Positions 18,294-29,692 of a stretch of DNA of 64,000 nt are shown here, piece by piece (positions within the stretch are counted from its first letter, which is position 1; every line of letters begins with the position of its first letter). The DNA lies in contig CM023457.1 of NCBI GenBank assembly GCA_013339765.2, positions 53,345,745 through 53,409,744 on the forward strand. Direction: 5' to 3'. Below the pieces are notes generated by a model. It ran no database searches and was not told the DNA's origin. It was given only the letters and a program-made list of their open reading frames with translations. The stretch comes from Haemaphysalis longicornis (taxonomy: Eukaryota > Arthropoda > Arachnida > Ixodida > Ixodidae). The position numbers were made by a program, and so were the translations under genes.

Positions 18294-19143
18294 CTAAATT
18301 ATTCGATATAGTCCAAAGTTCGACAAAAACTCTGTCTGGTGAGGAAATAAGATTGCCGGGACCAAACTGACACTCGCCAAAAAGGAAAAAACAATATCTT
18401 TTCGTGGCCGTACGGGTCCCTTGTTCACATATGAAACTGAAAAGCGAGTGGCGTGGCCATATTTATACATGCGTGGAACGTTGCAAAGTGCATGCGTATG
18501 TTGTAGGCAAGGGCCCACATGTCCAAATTAAGAGCGTGCGGGGTTGATTAGAGGTGAAAGGATTCTCGGAGTAGACGCGTTGATAATATTTTCTCAGGTG
18601 GCGATGATCTTCAGTGAAGACAACGTCCAAGTTTGCCACAAGTAAGCTCGGACGCCAACTTGTACACGCTAAAGATGCGCTAGAATGCAAAAGATACCCC
18701 GGGGTGGTCTATAAAATTCCTTGTTAGACTTGCGACGCAACTATAATTGGGCGAAACTTGAAATTTCAAGAAGCGACTAAAGGAGCACAAAAACGACGTT
18801 GCTAACGGCCTGCACCCAGCTAAACGCCTTGGCAGAACCTCGCAACAAAACTGGTCACGTCATCATGCTTCAGACTCGGCCAGAATCACTGCCACCGAAA
18901 AAATATTCAACGCATCTACTCGAGAATCCTTCCACCTCCAATCAAGCCCACACATTCTTAATCGGACACGTGGGCTTTTGCCTACAACATACACATGTGC
19001 TTTGCAACGTTCCACGCATGTATAAATACGGCCGAGCTGCTTTTTGTTTCATATGTGAACAAAGGACCCGTACGGGCCCCGAAACGTCATTTGTTTTTAC
19101 TTTTTTGGCGAGTGTCAGTTTGGTCTTGGCTAAATTATTCGAT
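18294..19143. mobile_element. foldback element with 14-bp direct repeats at its ends
   Basis: Two inverted arms of about 250 bases (18310-18600 and 18890-19130) share a TATA-like TATAAATACGGCC, a palindromic CCCGTACGGG and GGCGAGTGTCAGTTTGGT. The direct repeat CTAAATTATTCGAT stands at 18294-18307 and again at 19130-19143, as a target-site duplication would. I suggest a Penelope-like or other retroelement inserted as an inverted dimer; no reverse transcriptase is present. Confidence 0.6.
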
Positions 19144-19412
19144 TAGCATCCGTTACTGACTTCAAGTTGCTCTCTCCTTACTAGCGCTGTACCTCTTGGT
19201 TAGCAGTTAGTATACGCAACCTGCGATTCGAACTGAGACGACACATGACTGGATCTAGATTTGACCCCACTTGGCTTGCACGCACAGATTGACGTTTCTT
19301 TAAACTGCAGAGCTTTCTGGGAAATCTTTAAAGCTGTCTGGTGCGAGTGTTATAGGTGTGTGTCAATTTTTCATTTTCATAAGCTCTCCTTGCTTTCCCC
19401 TTCCCAACACAG

Positions 19413-19619
19413 GAGAAGACGTGGCCAGCTCGGTGCTACGCTGCCTCGTATGAAGTACTGGATCACCGTACAATGCTGGCTGCTGCCACACCTGAAGGTT
19501 CAGATGCGCCTTGCAAACATCTGAGAAGGGATGCCAGTCTGAACTCTGCTCTGCCCTGCTCTTTCTCCTGGCCGGAGAGTCCACGAAGACGAAACGCTCA
19601 TTCTGGTCACTGCTTCTAA
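19413..19619 (+). CDS. possible terminal exon, unrecognised
   Basis: A very good acceptor (pyrimidine tract then CCCAACACAG) precedes 69 codons open to TAA at 19617-19619. The reading begins EKTWPARCYAASYEVLDHR, with no domain I recognise. It lies 0.9 kb before the first zinc-finger exon on the same strand and might be another alternative 3' exon of that gene. It may equally be chance. Confidence 0.2.
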   Translation, partial: EKTWPARCYAASYEVLDHRTMLAAATPEGSDAPCKHLRRDASLNSALPCSFSWPESPRRRNAHSGHCF

Positions 19620-20505
19620 ATGTGACAAAAAGGAAAGAAAAACACATTTTGTGATACTGAAACTTTTTTTATATAAAAAAAAGCGAATGCACATTTGTCT
19701 GTCAGAACTATGCTAATTGTTTTTACATGCCTTTCATTTGAAAATGTCACGACATTTGCTTGAAGCCAGTTTGTGTCGTGTGTTATCTGTGCGTCAAATT
19801 TTCAAATTTTGTGCATTTGTATGTCGTGAGCAAATGCTTGGTCAGTTTTTTTCCCGTGCTAACAGAGGTCAAAGGTTTTTGTTTAGCATGTTTTGCCGTG
19901 CAATTGTGGCAGATCGCATGTACTTTAAGCACTCATTTAAACATTGTGTGCACTAGGGCCAAATATAGCTCTATCAATAATACGTAGTAGGCCAACCTAA
20001 AAGTGCTGGGCATTTTGAACAACTCAATTGCAAAATAAGCTGTACCGATAGAGGAACAATTCAATGATGTTCAATGTTATTGTGTCAACCATTTCAACTC
20101 CCGTACCTGTCAAGACCTGCTCACCAATACAGCTAGCACTTTCTAAGGTATTGTGGGGAACGACAGTTAATTCTCTAAAACAGTGCCAGCTTCCGGGACT
20201 GTGCCCACTAAATATATGCTTAATTAACGTGAGTGTATGGTAAGCCAGTGCATTGTATAGAGACCTTCTTCACTGTAAAGATTTTCTCTCACACCTGCGA
20301 GCGTGTTTGTGCCAGCTATGCCAGTGGCTAACGCAAAAGCCTGAAATGCCCTCTTTTAAGGCTAGCTGTTCTTGACGAGGTTATTTTAAAAGATCAGACC
20401 CTTTTGGTTGCCTTCCAGCCCTTAAAAAAAAAGTGTTTACTGCAGAATTTGCTTTGTAGTAAATCCCCAGTTGGTGTCCCGCTCCTCCCTCCCCTTCCTG
20501 TGCAG

Positions 20506-20934
20506 TGGTTCGGCAGGTGGAGAACGGCGTGTGGAACGGTGCAGGCGGCGCGAACCGTCGGGAGCGCGGGGTGAGCCTGTGGGTGTGCCACCAGTGCAGC
20601 TACAGCACCCGCCACCGGGGCCACTTGAACCAGCACATGGCAGTGCACTCGGGCAGGCGTCCCCTTCGGGTGTCACCTGTGCCCCATGGCCTTCAGCCGC
20701 CGAGCCACCCTGGCCAACCACCTGCAGCTGCACCAGCGCCAGAGCAGCTCCTCTTTCCAGTGCCGCCTCTGCCCCCTCGCCTTCACCCTCAAGTCGGCCC
20801 TGGCCCAGCACATCAACTCCCACCTGGCTGGGGCCGACGCCCTGCTGACGCCCCGACGGCCGCCACCTCCTAGGGTGGAACGCGCGCCGTGGTGCACTGC
20901 TTGCCTTTGCGTCGTGACAAAGCTCAGCCGCTAA
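20506..20934 (+). CDS. C2H2 zinc-finger terminal exon A (three fingers, frameshifted)
   Basis: Acceptor CCCTTCCTGTGCAG, then TGGTTCGG read in phase 1. Finger 1, CHQCSYSTRHRGHLNQHMAV followed by H, is in one frame. Fingers 2 (CPMAFSRRATLANHLQLH) and 3 (CRLCPLAFTLKSALAQHINS then H) are in another. All three have CX2C-X12-HX3H spacing. The frame changes at a run of four Cs (20661-20664); with three Cs the fingers and linker would be continuous. It probably encodes the DNA-binding end of a nuclear transcription factor of the BTB-zinc-finger kind (lola, tramtrack), in which variable zinc-finger exons are spliced to a common BTB part; that class is inferred. Stop at 20932-20934. Confidence 0.75.
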
Positions 20935-20944
20935 ACGGCTGCCT

Positions 20945-21070
20945 GGGACACCATGTGAAAAGCAACGGAGCCAGTGTGCAACCCATGGGACACCATGTGA
21001 AAAGCAACGGAGCCAGTGTGCAACCCATGGGACACCATGTGAAAAGCAGCGGAGCCAGTGTGCAACCCGT
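20945..21070 (+). repeat. 42-bp tandem repeat, three copies
   Basis: Three near-identical 42-base units starting GGGACACCATGTGAAAAGCA, beginning about ten bases after the stop of zinc-finger exon A. The unit is a multiple of three and one frame reads GHHVKSNGASVQPM in each copy, but nothing shows that it is translated. Confidence 0.85.
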
Positions 21071-21878
21071 GCACACGGGTGTTGTTGACGGCAAAGTGCA
21101 GTTGCCGCGATGTTTCAGAGTTTGGCTGTCAAGTCAAGCAGTCTGGGCCGTTGGTGGGCAGTTACGGAACGAAGTCAGAGGCAACTGTTGAAGCTGTTGC
21201 TCTGGTGGTGTCTGTGAAGCGTGAGCCTCAAGTTTCAAGTTTGCACCCGTTTGCAGTGGCGCTCTGTGGTTTCCTAATTGACGAACACAGGTGCTTGTGT
21301 GGTACATCGGCATTCATCACCTGGCATCTCTTGGATGTGGCAGCAGCGCCTGTGTCTTCCGCTGCGTCTCGTGCCTGCACTGGGAGATGCTGTGCCATAC
21401 ATTCCGCATTGCTGCTGCGTTGTCACCTGGCTCAACTAGCGCTGCATTATGTGCCAACTGGTGTGCAGTGCAGTAAGAAACGGTGTGCCTGGAGTTCCTG
21501 CAGGCTCACGTTTCAGTTTGTGGTCTCAGAATGTGTGAATCAACTCCTTTCGTGGTGTGTCAAGTGCAGTAATCGTGGGATCCCCTTTCTGAAGGCTGTC
21601 TTCTGGCCACCTTCTGCTGGCCACCCTCTGCCCTGTTCACCATCCAGCCAGTTGTCGTAGCAACTTGCGCTTCAGCTGGGTCACCTCGTCAATCGTGTTT
21701 GCTGCGCTTATGTGTGCAGTCCTGCCTCCTTCCAGCCAAAGAAAGCTATATGTGCAGAATCACAGCAACCTTGTTCTTACAGCTTGTATTTACAGTCGCC
21801 ATAACAGCATTCCAACTCAACCCAAATCAGAGCAGCTACAAATGATTGATTATCCATATTTATTGTATTTTGGTCATC
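21071..21878. other. probable 3' UTR of zinc-finger exon A
   Basis: A 200-codon open frame across 21058-21660 has no domain and unbiased codons; taken as untranslated. Confidence 0.4.
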
Positions 21879-22465
21879 TTAAAGGAGTACTGACACGAAA
21901 TTTTTGTGTTACGTTTTTTTTTTCGCTGCTATGCGTGCCTACCAGCCCACTAATCGTAGAATGACACATTAGACGGTCGAGAGCAGCGTAAACGTTCATT
22001 TACGGCGTCGTTTATTCGTGTCAGTTTCGGTTTCGACAAAACGAACGCCGAGCGGCCGCCATGACAGGAGGTATCACGTGACGTCACCATTCTTGCCGTA
22101 CCGCTGCCGCTCTGGAGCGCGCGCGCCCAGACCGGCCGAGGTCTTCACCGTCCCCACGCGCCCGGGCAGCATGACGTCAGTCCCAAAACCATGACGTGTA
22201 CACACGCCGGAGCAGCGCGCGCCAACCACAGCCAGCGCGTCGGCTTCGTCACGGGAGCCCCGACGTCGGCAGTTTGGGGCAAGTAGCAGATGATGTCATG
22301 TCGGCCCGCTCTGGGCTTTCTCGTGCGGGCGAAGATTAAAATGGATTTAAAATATGTTACGCCGAACGGTTGCTGTTGAAACTTGCTGGGAGATATCTCC
22401 TGATAAAAAGGAAGCATTTACATAGTTATCTCAGCTTTGAAAGTTTCGTGTCAGTACTCCTTTAA
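21879..22465. mobile_element. TTAA-flanked MITE (piggyBac-like), long copy
   Basis: Begins TTAAAGGAGTACTGACACGA and ends with the exact inverse complement, over at least 22 bases. TTAA target duplication plus terminal repeats points to piggyBac-type transposition. No ORF; 587 bases. Inside it a GATCACGTG-like E-box joins a CRE (CACGTGACGTCA, near 22076). Confidence 0.82.
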
Positions 22466-25400
22466 CTGGTCTAAACAGCACGTCTCAGGTGACATTAGCT
22501 TGGTGTGGATGAGGCTGGGATACGGTCACACAGTGCCAAGCATTCCTGAAGTCGCTACGACTAGCTATGTCAACGCTGCGGGCACATTGCATCTAGCTGC
22601 CCGACTGTCGGGTTCTGTCGCAATATGAAATGTTTTTGTAATGGTTTCAGTCTGCCCCATGCCAGAAGGCCAAGTGCCAAAACCAACTCTGTTATGTGTG
22701 TTTGTGTAATTGGTGTTCATCGCGCGTGAATCGCCGGATCACATTCCAGTACCTTTTTATAGCGTGGCCTACCCACCAAATGGCTAGGCTGAATGTATAA
22801 GTGCATGTTAGGTTAAATCCAGTCAACTATGCCGTAAACCCAGCTTCTCTGCACAGCTCTGTGCAGTGCTGTACTTTAGGTTCACTTCAAGTTTTGTATG
22901 GTAGGTCAATGTTCAAAGCTTCGTTTGGGACTCGCATGGACTGTGGTAGGTGTTCTATTGGTTTGAGGTTGCCAGTGTTGCTGTTTCTATTTTTCATGGC
23001 TATCACAAGGCCACCTTTTAAAGCTGCCCCTTTTGGGCAAATTTCACGTGCTCCACTGCTGAGTGCAATTGATCGTAAGAAATTGGCAAACCACGCGGGC
23101 TTCTGGGTCACGATGTTCTCTATAATCGCAAACTGCACGAGCTTGTCCACAAAGATGGTTTCCCAGTCTTTTACCTGGGTGCATGGCCTTTATTTGGTGA
23201 ACTTTTCAATAACCTGCGATGACTTCTAGGGGCTTGATTCAAATTGAAGGAACAATTACTCATAATTGTGCTGAAAGTTCTCAACTTTCTGGACATTTGG
23301 CGCTCAAAGCATGTTTTGTGCTTTCAGGCTGAACATGGCTTGATAAAAGCTCATCATGTGTACTCCTTGCAATGTGCAGTGTAACTTGTTTGAACAAAGG
23401 GAAGTGTTCCCTCTGAATTCATTTGATTTGTGCAATGGAAGGAGTTGGATGCTATGTTGTGTTCTTTTTTGAGATCTCAGCTTTGTTCGTTTTTTTTTTT
23501 GTTTTGTTTTTTTCCTGTGTGGTTTAGAAGGTGTAGGGAGAGAAAGGAATAAGAAAAAAATGTGCTCTCTGTGTGCCAACCACGTCTTGTGTCCAAGTAT
23601 CTCCACTGGGTACTACTTCTCATAGCTGCCATTATGTCAAGCGGTCTTTGTTGCGCATGTGTGTGTGTGCGTGTGTTTAGGGCGGCCATTCTGTGTTATC
23701 AAATCTAAGGTTTGACGAAAACTCGTCTGGTCGGGTGAAAGATACTAGTTGAAGAAAGTGGTTATCGCCGACCGAAAGGCTTAGTTAAAAAGGAAGGAGG
23801 AAAGAAGGAAGGAAGGACTTTTTAACTAAGCCTTTGGTCGGCGATAACCACTTTCTTCAACTATGTATTCTGTGTTATCGTCACCACCGTTGCAAGTCTC
23901 GCAATTGAGGTTTTGAGATGCCCTTCGATATGATCTCCTGTGCATGTCAAAAAGTCATCTGAAGTATGAAAATCTGGCCACTCTCTGAACTATAAGCATG
24001 TGATTGTTTTTTTTTTTTTTCCAGTCTTTTAACCGATTGCATTCGAGCTAACAAGAATGCCATTCTACATGTCTTTCTCTCAATACTCACGGGAATGTGT
24101 TACTCATAGTGCACTGTGTACTTCTCAAATCTTACTCCCTTTTGTCTGGTTATGGCGCACTAGGATTCCTATTGGAGAGAGGAGTACTAATACAGTGGCC
24201 AGACAACTTGGTCACTGGGCACCCTGAATGTCACATGTGCACGTCTGTGATAACCAAAACATACTGAAGCATTACGTCACACTTGACACAGGATGTAAAG
24301 ACCTTTACAGGTGCTGATGGATACCACTTGATTTCTTATTTGTGCCACTTGCAAGGCAGTCGCTTGCTGAAAGGTACTGGTTTAATTCGGGTATGCTTTT
24401 TAATGAAATGGAAAAAAATTTCGAAGTTTGCTATGTGCCATTGGGAAGCCACTGTATTGCGGAATACATTTTTTAACTTGTATACCTACTAGGATCCCAT
24501 CGCTGAAAGTGAGGTGAAAGAATAGTTGAGGGGGGGGGGGGGGGGTGCCCTGTCTCATTTTGAGAGTTAGGTAAAAACAGGTGAACCAACTGGCAGGTTA
24601 CTTGCTCAAGTGTGTAGACAAGTGCAAAAATGTTGATGTCAGTTCCCTCTAATGTGTAACATGCATAAGCAGTCTTGGTGGAAATCATTTACTGATTTGC
24701 CTGAACTTTTCACAAAGCAAATTTATTCCTTGAGGGGTTTAAGAGTCAAGTAAAAATTCTAGGGTCGTCGACGGCAACCGATGCTACAAAGAAAAGGCAA
24801 TGAAAACTGCATGTTGGCCGTATTTATGCATTGTTAAAATTACTGACAAATTAAGTCTGTAGATCACTGCTCTTGGAAAGCGGGGTGCAGGCAGGTTCAG
24901 CTAAGGCTGTTATTTTGTTCCCAGTCATTGCACGTTTTTGTTAAACCCTTCATTGAAATGTCGCCGGCAAAAACTGGACAAGGCTACTTTTCGATACTTT
25001 TTTTCTTTATGGTTGAAAGGTCAAAATGTTAGTAGCAAGATAACAGTGCTTTAAAACTAGTGCGCTTTTTGCCCTAGTCACCTTTACAATATTGCTCTCT
25101 ACATAAGCTGAATTTTGTGGCTTCCAAAGGTCCCTTCCTTTTTTCGTGTGACCGATTGGATTTTTGCAACAAACTTACAAATAGCTTGCTTGGATTTGCA
25201 AAGTGTAATAACTGTTTGGGGTAGGGACATTTGTAGCTGAAACTGCAGGCAAGATTTGATGGTTAGAGAAGTACCTGAAAGCTTGTAGTTAGAATCGAGA
25301 GTACTGGGGTATTGGGTGAAGAAAAAGCTGTGGGGATGGCCTTGACAGGCGCTGCGCTTTCAACCCACGTATTATTTTTTCATCTGTGTACTCAACTAGT

Positions 25401-25611
25401 AAAGCACATTATGTTTAAGGCAGAGAACAAGTGGCAGCGAAGCAGCATTTCTAACTGGACAGTGTGCAAACTTTGGCTGTTACTATAGTTCAGGCAAAAG
25501 AATTTTTATTTAAGGTCATGACGTGACAAGGGGGGGCTTATGGCAGAACCATCAGAAAAAGATCAAATAGCAAGATGTGTCACGTAGTTATTCGATGCCT
25601 GCATAATTTAT
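22466..25611. other. non-coding, AT-rich, few features
   Basis: Only the 23.75 kb hairpin and simple poly-G/T tracts are seen. No exon with convincing splice signals and codon bias. Confidence 0.5.
23747..23863. repeat. long hairpin, about 45-bp arms
   Basis: AGTTGAAGAAAGTGGTTATC through GGCTTAGTTAAAAAG, then an AAGG-rich spacer, then the inverse complement with one change. Bases just before it (GACGAAAACTCGTCTGGTCG) resemble the start of the 18.3 kb foldback. Confidence 0.85.
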
Positions 25612-25785
25612 TTTTTAATGGAAGGCGGGTTCGATTCTTTGCTGCGGCAGCCGCTTTTTGGATGGAGGCAAAAAGTAAAAACACCCATGAGTTCGAGATT
25701 TCAGCGCACGTTAAAGATCCCCAGGTGTTCAAAATTAATCCAGAGCCCTCCACTACGACGCATCTCATCAATAAAAAAAATCTAG
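25612..25785 (+). mobile_element. Ruka-like SINE, 5'-truncated and diverged
   Basis: Contains GGGTTCGATTC, the GATGGAGGCAAAAAGTAAAA body, CGCACGTTAAAGATCCCCAG and CCAGAGCCCTCCACTACGAC. The tRNA-like head is missing. Confidence 0.82.
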
Positions 25786-26010
25786 TGTGAAAGCGCTATT
25801 ATTCTAGCTGTGTCAGTTTTGCACGGTATTCGTGAAGCCTCCCGTATTTTCCAGTTTACAACTTGCATGCACTGAGGTTGGTGTGCAACAGAGGGTAGCC
25901 GGACGTTGCATTCCGAAGTCAGCGCCGTCAATCAGTGCCTGCAGCTCGACATATGTTCAGTATGACTTTGCTCGTCCCATCGTGACGTCAAACTCGAAGG
26001 TTACGTAATG

Positions 26011-26156
26011 TTAAAGGAGTAGTGACATAATTATTTACGCTGCTATTGACTATCGACCGTCTAATGGGCCATTACATTCTATGATTAGTGGGCTGGTAGG
26101 CACCCATAGCAGCGAAAAAATCTTAACATGAAAATTTTGTGTCAGTACTCGTTTAA
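26011..26156. mobile_element. TTAA-flanked MITE, short copy in opposite orientation
   Basis: Ends TTAAAGGAGTAGTGACA and TGTCAGTACTCGTTTAA. Its inner segment is the inverse complement of 21920-22000 of the long copy (TAATGGGCC..GATTAGTGGGCTGGTAGGCA). Only about 146 bases remain. Confidence 0.75.
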
Positions 26157-27174
26157 GCCTAAACATAAAAAATTAAGCCTAACACCACATTTTTGAGATG
26201 CAACGTAAATTAGCACCCATCGGAAAAAGTACGTAATGTACTCAGTGTACTTCAGGTTGAGGGTACCACTTAAGATCGTTAGGCCTGAAAGCAAATCATT
26301 AGTTGTTTAGGGAAAGTTTGACGTTCACCTCTGTTGCAGCCGTACAGCTAGGAAGGAAAGCTGTACAGCTTTCTCAAACTTTATAGTTGAAGGAAAATTT
26401 GTCCTGGTCCTGGATTGTAGCTCAACTGTAGCAGTATGGCTACAGTTGATAGATAGAAACTTTATTGTTCATGGGATGGTGGGAATGAATCAGCCACCTC
26501 GGTAGATGTCAAACTTTCCTTCACAAAAACTTACTTTCACTTTGGGGATTTTCCCCAAATCTGGTCCCTCAAATCATTAGTCCTAGGCCGGCACATACCC
26601 GGCAGTTGCTGCTGTTATTCTAGCTTAGATGCGTACCCAGTGTAGAGCATACCCACAGTGGGGAATCGGCCAATACTTTATTTATAAAAAAATCTGGCTT
26701 ACTCTGTGTGCATAATCTGGAGTGTGACATTCCATTTCATTGTGGGTAGCCAAGCATTTCCTGTGCACACCAAGTGCCATCGATTGGTTCGCTTGGAAAC
26801 ACTTATATTTTAAACATTTGTTAAAACAGCACCGTTGTTGGTCCTCGTTAGCCTAGTGGCAGAACGCAGGTTTGAGAATGGACAGCCAATGTTCATCAAG
26901 CCTCAGCAATGCTAACTTCTTTTCGAAGGCACACATTTTTTTTTTTCGCTGTAAAATGTTTTCTTAGCTCGATTCTCCGCATTGTTTTTGTAAATCCGGG
27001 TGGTTTGTTATCGTACTGGTCGGTTCAGTGGCGGCGATCTGTTCAATCAACATTCTCCGTCACACCAGACGTACCAGGCTTGTACCTATCTCGCTGCTCA
27101 GAAACCCGCAAAAGTGTTCCGTACCCACAGAGGGCACATAACCACTGTGGGGAATTGCATTACACTTCTCCGTA

Positions 27175-27600
27175 GAAAGACTGCTTAGTCCCGATAACAA
27201 TGATACCAATATCATCGCAATCTTCGAACAAATAACGGAGATACTAAAGAAAATGTGTGAAGCTTGTACCTATCTCGGAACTGCTCTGGCGGCCGCCTAA
27301 GACCTGTTGCGACGACCATGACTGGACGTCTGTAATGGGGCCTCCAGTTTCATTTGACCGCATCACTTGAATGCTAACGTGCAGTTAACGCACTGAAAAT
27401 TGTTTTATTGTTGGCAGGTATGACGTCATTCTTGCTCATAACACGTCACTGTGGCGCAAAATTTGAAAGTTTTGAAGTACTTCGTGCTTTTTTTTCGTTA
27501 AAAAAACATCTTTTGTGGCTGTAATGGAGCTGAGTGAGATACTGAATCCTGGTTCTTTCAAATTAAACGTAGCTGTATTTTCTCTTCACGGCTCCTTTAA
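27175..27600 (+). mobile_element. second TTAA MITE family, 5'-truncated copy
   Basis: Shares CTGCTTAGTCCCGATAACAA, GACTGGACGTCTGTAATGGG and TTGACCGCATCACTTGAATG with 59850-60336. Right terminus CACGGCTCCTTTAA is present; the left terminus is gone. Confidence 0.75.
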
Positions 27601-29445
27601 AAAGCAGAAATGTGTGCTGCTTTTACTCTATGTTCTGTGGTTGGCACGGCAGTACTGTTCATTGAATTTTTAGCCAATGGCATGCTGTCCCACTGCAGCT
27701 GGCAACCCTTTGGCTTCGGTAAGCTTCCTGTGAATTGCTCGCTTTCCAAACAGCGTCCACAGTTACAAAGTATTTCCAAGTACTTGCAACTGGGCTGCAA
27801 GGCACGTAAATGGCTGCGGAGGCTGCTTCGCTAGAGTGACCCTGCCATCGAAAGTAAAAATTCTTGGCATGAACTGCAAATGTTCTGTGCAAATTATGTT
27901 GTAGCACTGCAGGCAGCATATTGACACATTGACTGAAGTACTTCTAGGCCACCTTGGAATCAATGACGGTGCATTTGTGGGACTTGTAGGAAAGTTAGGT
28001 GCTCTACTTTTAATTTGATCCTTAAAAATTGAGTGCTTTGCTTGCATTCGGTACATGTACGTCTGGTCGTGTGAAGGTCGCAACTTCACATCTTGATTTT
28101 TTTGTGGCTTGACATGTTTTTGGCTGTGGAGCTGTCTGGTGACCAGGCTTCCCTGAAAATGGGGATAAGGATGACTTCATTACTTTATTCGCTGTTGTGC
28201 GACACAAGTTCGGAACAGTGTCTTGGTCCTTGTGACGTTGTATATTGTCTATTGTGCATTACTCGACTCTGGAAAAGCTCAAATGATGGTAGTAGGGCCT
28301 GATGCTCATTCAAATAAGGCCATGAGTGTTTGTACAAAACTGCAGCTGAGATGTGCCAACAAGGAAAAAAAAAGATTTAAGAAAAGAGCTAAGGGTTTCT
28401 TTTTTTGCTTTATTGGGCCTTCACTGCCAGGTTGGGTTCTGCTCAACAGAGATGTTTGTGTGATTGGCATGTGTCTGTTTTAGTGCAAAGCCAGAACCTC
28501 TTATTAATCTCGTCATGAAATTCTGGCAACCTGCTTTGGCAATCTGGAGGTGAATATTGCAGCGAAGCCAAATTAAATAGTCCTTCTACTTCTGAAAGGT
28601 TAAAAGGGACCGTCGTTTGACTTGTTTTTCCTTTTTTTCAACTGCCCCCAATGGAAGTGGAGGGGACCTGATCTCAACTATGGCATTTATGCAGTGGGCG
28701 GAGTCATGCTTGCTGTTATTAGATGTCCTGTCTGTGTCCTGTGAGCGATCGTGTGTCGCTCAAGGCGTGCTCCAGTTTTCTCAAGAAGCCGTGTCATCAT
28801 CGTGTGCAGTAATCACATCAGGCCTTTGGAGAGCCGCTTTATTTACAAAAGCGAATGCTGGGATCAAGTGATATGTGGTCGATTATTCATACCCCCCCCC
28901 CCCCCATTTTTTTAATGCGCCTTTGCATTTTGAAAGGTGACCACTCTCTTGGGTGATAATTTTTGCGTTGACTGTGTGAGTGTGCTTTGCGTTTTGGCCT
29001 TTGATTTCAGTGCATTTGTTTTGTGTATAGCACTGTTTGTGGGCTGCTGGATGCCAAGTGTCAAACACGGGCAGCTCTTTGCCAAATGTCAAGATGTCAC
29101 TGCTGCTGTGACTTCAGTTCAGCACAGCCTCGACGTCGTACGTTAGTCGAAGGAATGTGGAGACCGTAACCTGTCTACTGACCATGTGTGTTCTAATAAA
29201 GACTGGGCAATACTGGGATGAATCGCATCCAGCATTGTTGTGCACTGCATTTATTTGCTTCGCAAAACATGGTGTGTACCTTAGGGCAACGAAAAGCCTG
29301 TCAGTGTAAAATTTCATCATGAAGTCCTCCCCCACCATAAGTTCATCCTGCTCTTTGCACCCGCTGTGTTGGTGTACCAAGTTAAGCCTGAAAAGCATTC
29401 AAGGCAGTTTTAGGAGTGAACCGGCAACCTAGTTAAGCTACAGAC
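27601..29445. other. non-coding, nothing recognised
   Basis: Short open frames only; no domain, no repeat family identified. Confidence 0.5.
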
Positions 29446-29692
29446 CTGCCGCGGTGGCTCCAGTGGCTAAGGCGTTGCGCTGCTGAGCACGAGGTCGCAG
29501 GTTCGGTTCGATTCCTGGCCACGGCGGCCGCTTTTCTGATGGAGGCGAAAAGCAAAAACGCCCGTGTGTTCGAGATTTCGGCGCACGTTAAAGATCCCCA
29601 GGTGGTCGAAATTAACCTGGAGCCCTCTACTACAACGCATGCCTCATTGCGTGTGTTGTGTCGGTGCATTAAACACCCTAATCAATACCCAG
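29446..29692 (+). mobile_element. Ruka-like SINE, full length
   Basis: Full tRNA-like head (GGTGGCTCCAGTGGCTAAGG, then GGTTCGATTCC), body GATGGAGGCGAAAAGCAAAA and ACGTTAAAGATCCCCAGGTG, and an AT-rich end ATTAAACACCCTAATC. Confidence 0.9.

Noticed and set aside
19068..19091. Active hammerhead ribozyme
   Set aside because: The CTGATGA half of the catalytic core is missing in both arms; only the stem palindrome and CGAAACGTC-like half are seen.
20889..21191. Open frame through the 42-bp repeat
   Set aside because: Begins out of frame with the zinc fingers, no acceptor, no domain; kept only as a repeat note.
26840..26890. tRNA-Asp gene (TCCTCGTTAGCCTAGTGGC start)
   Set aside because: Only the first 20 bases fit; no anticodon arm or B box follows.
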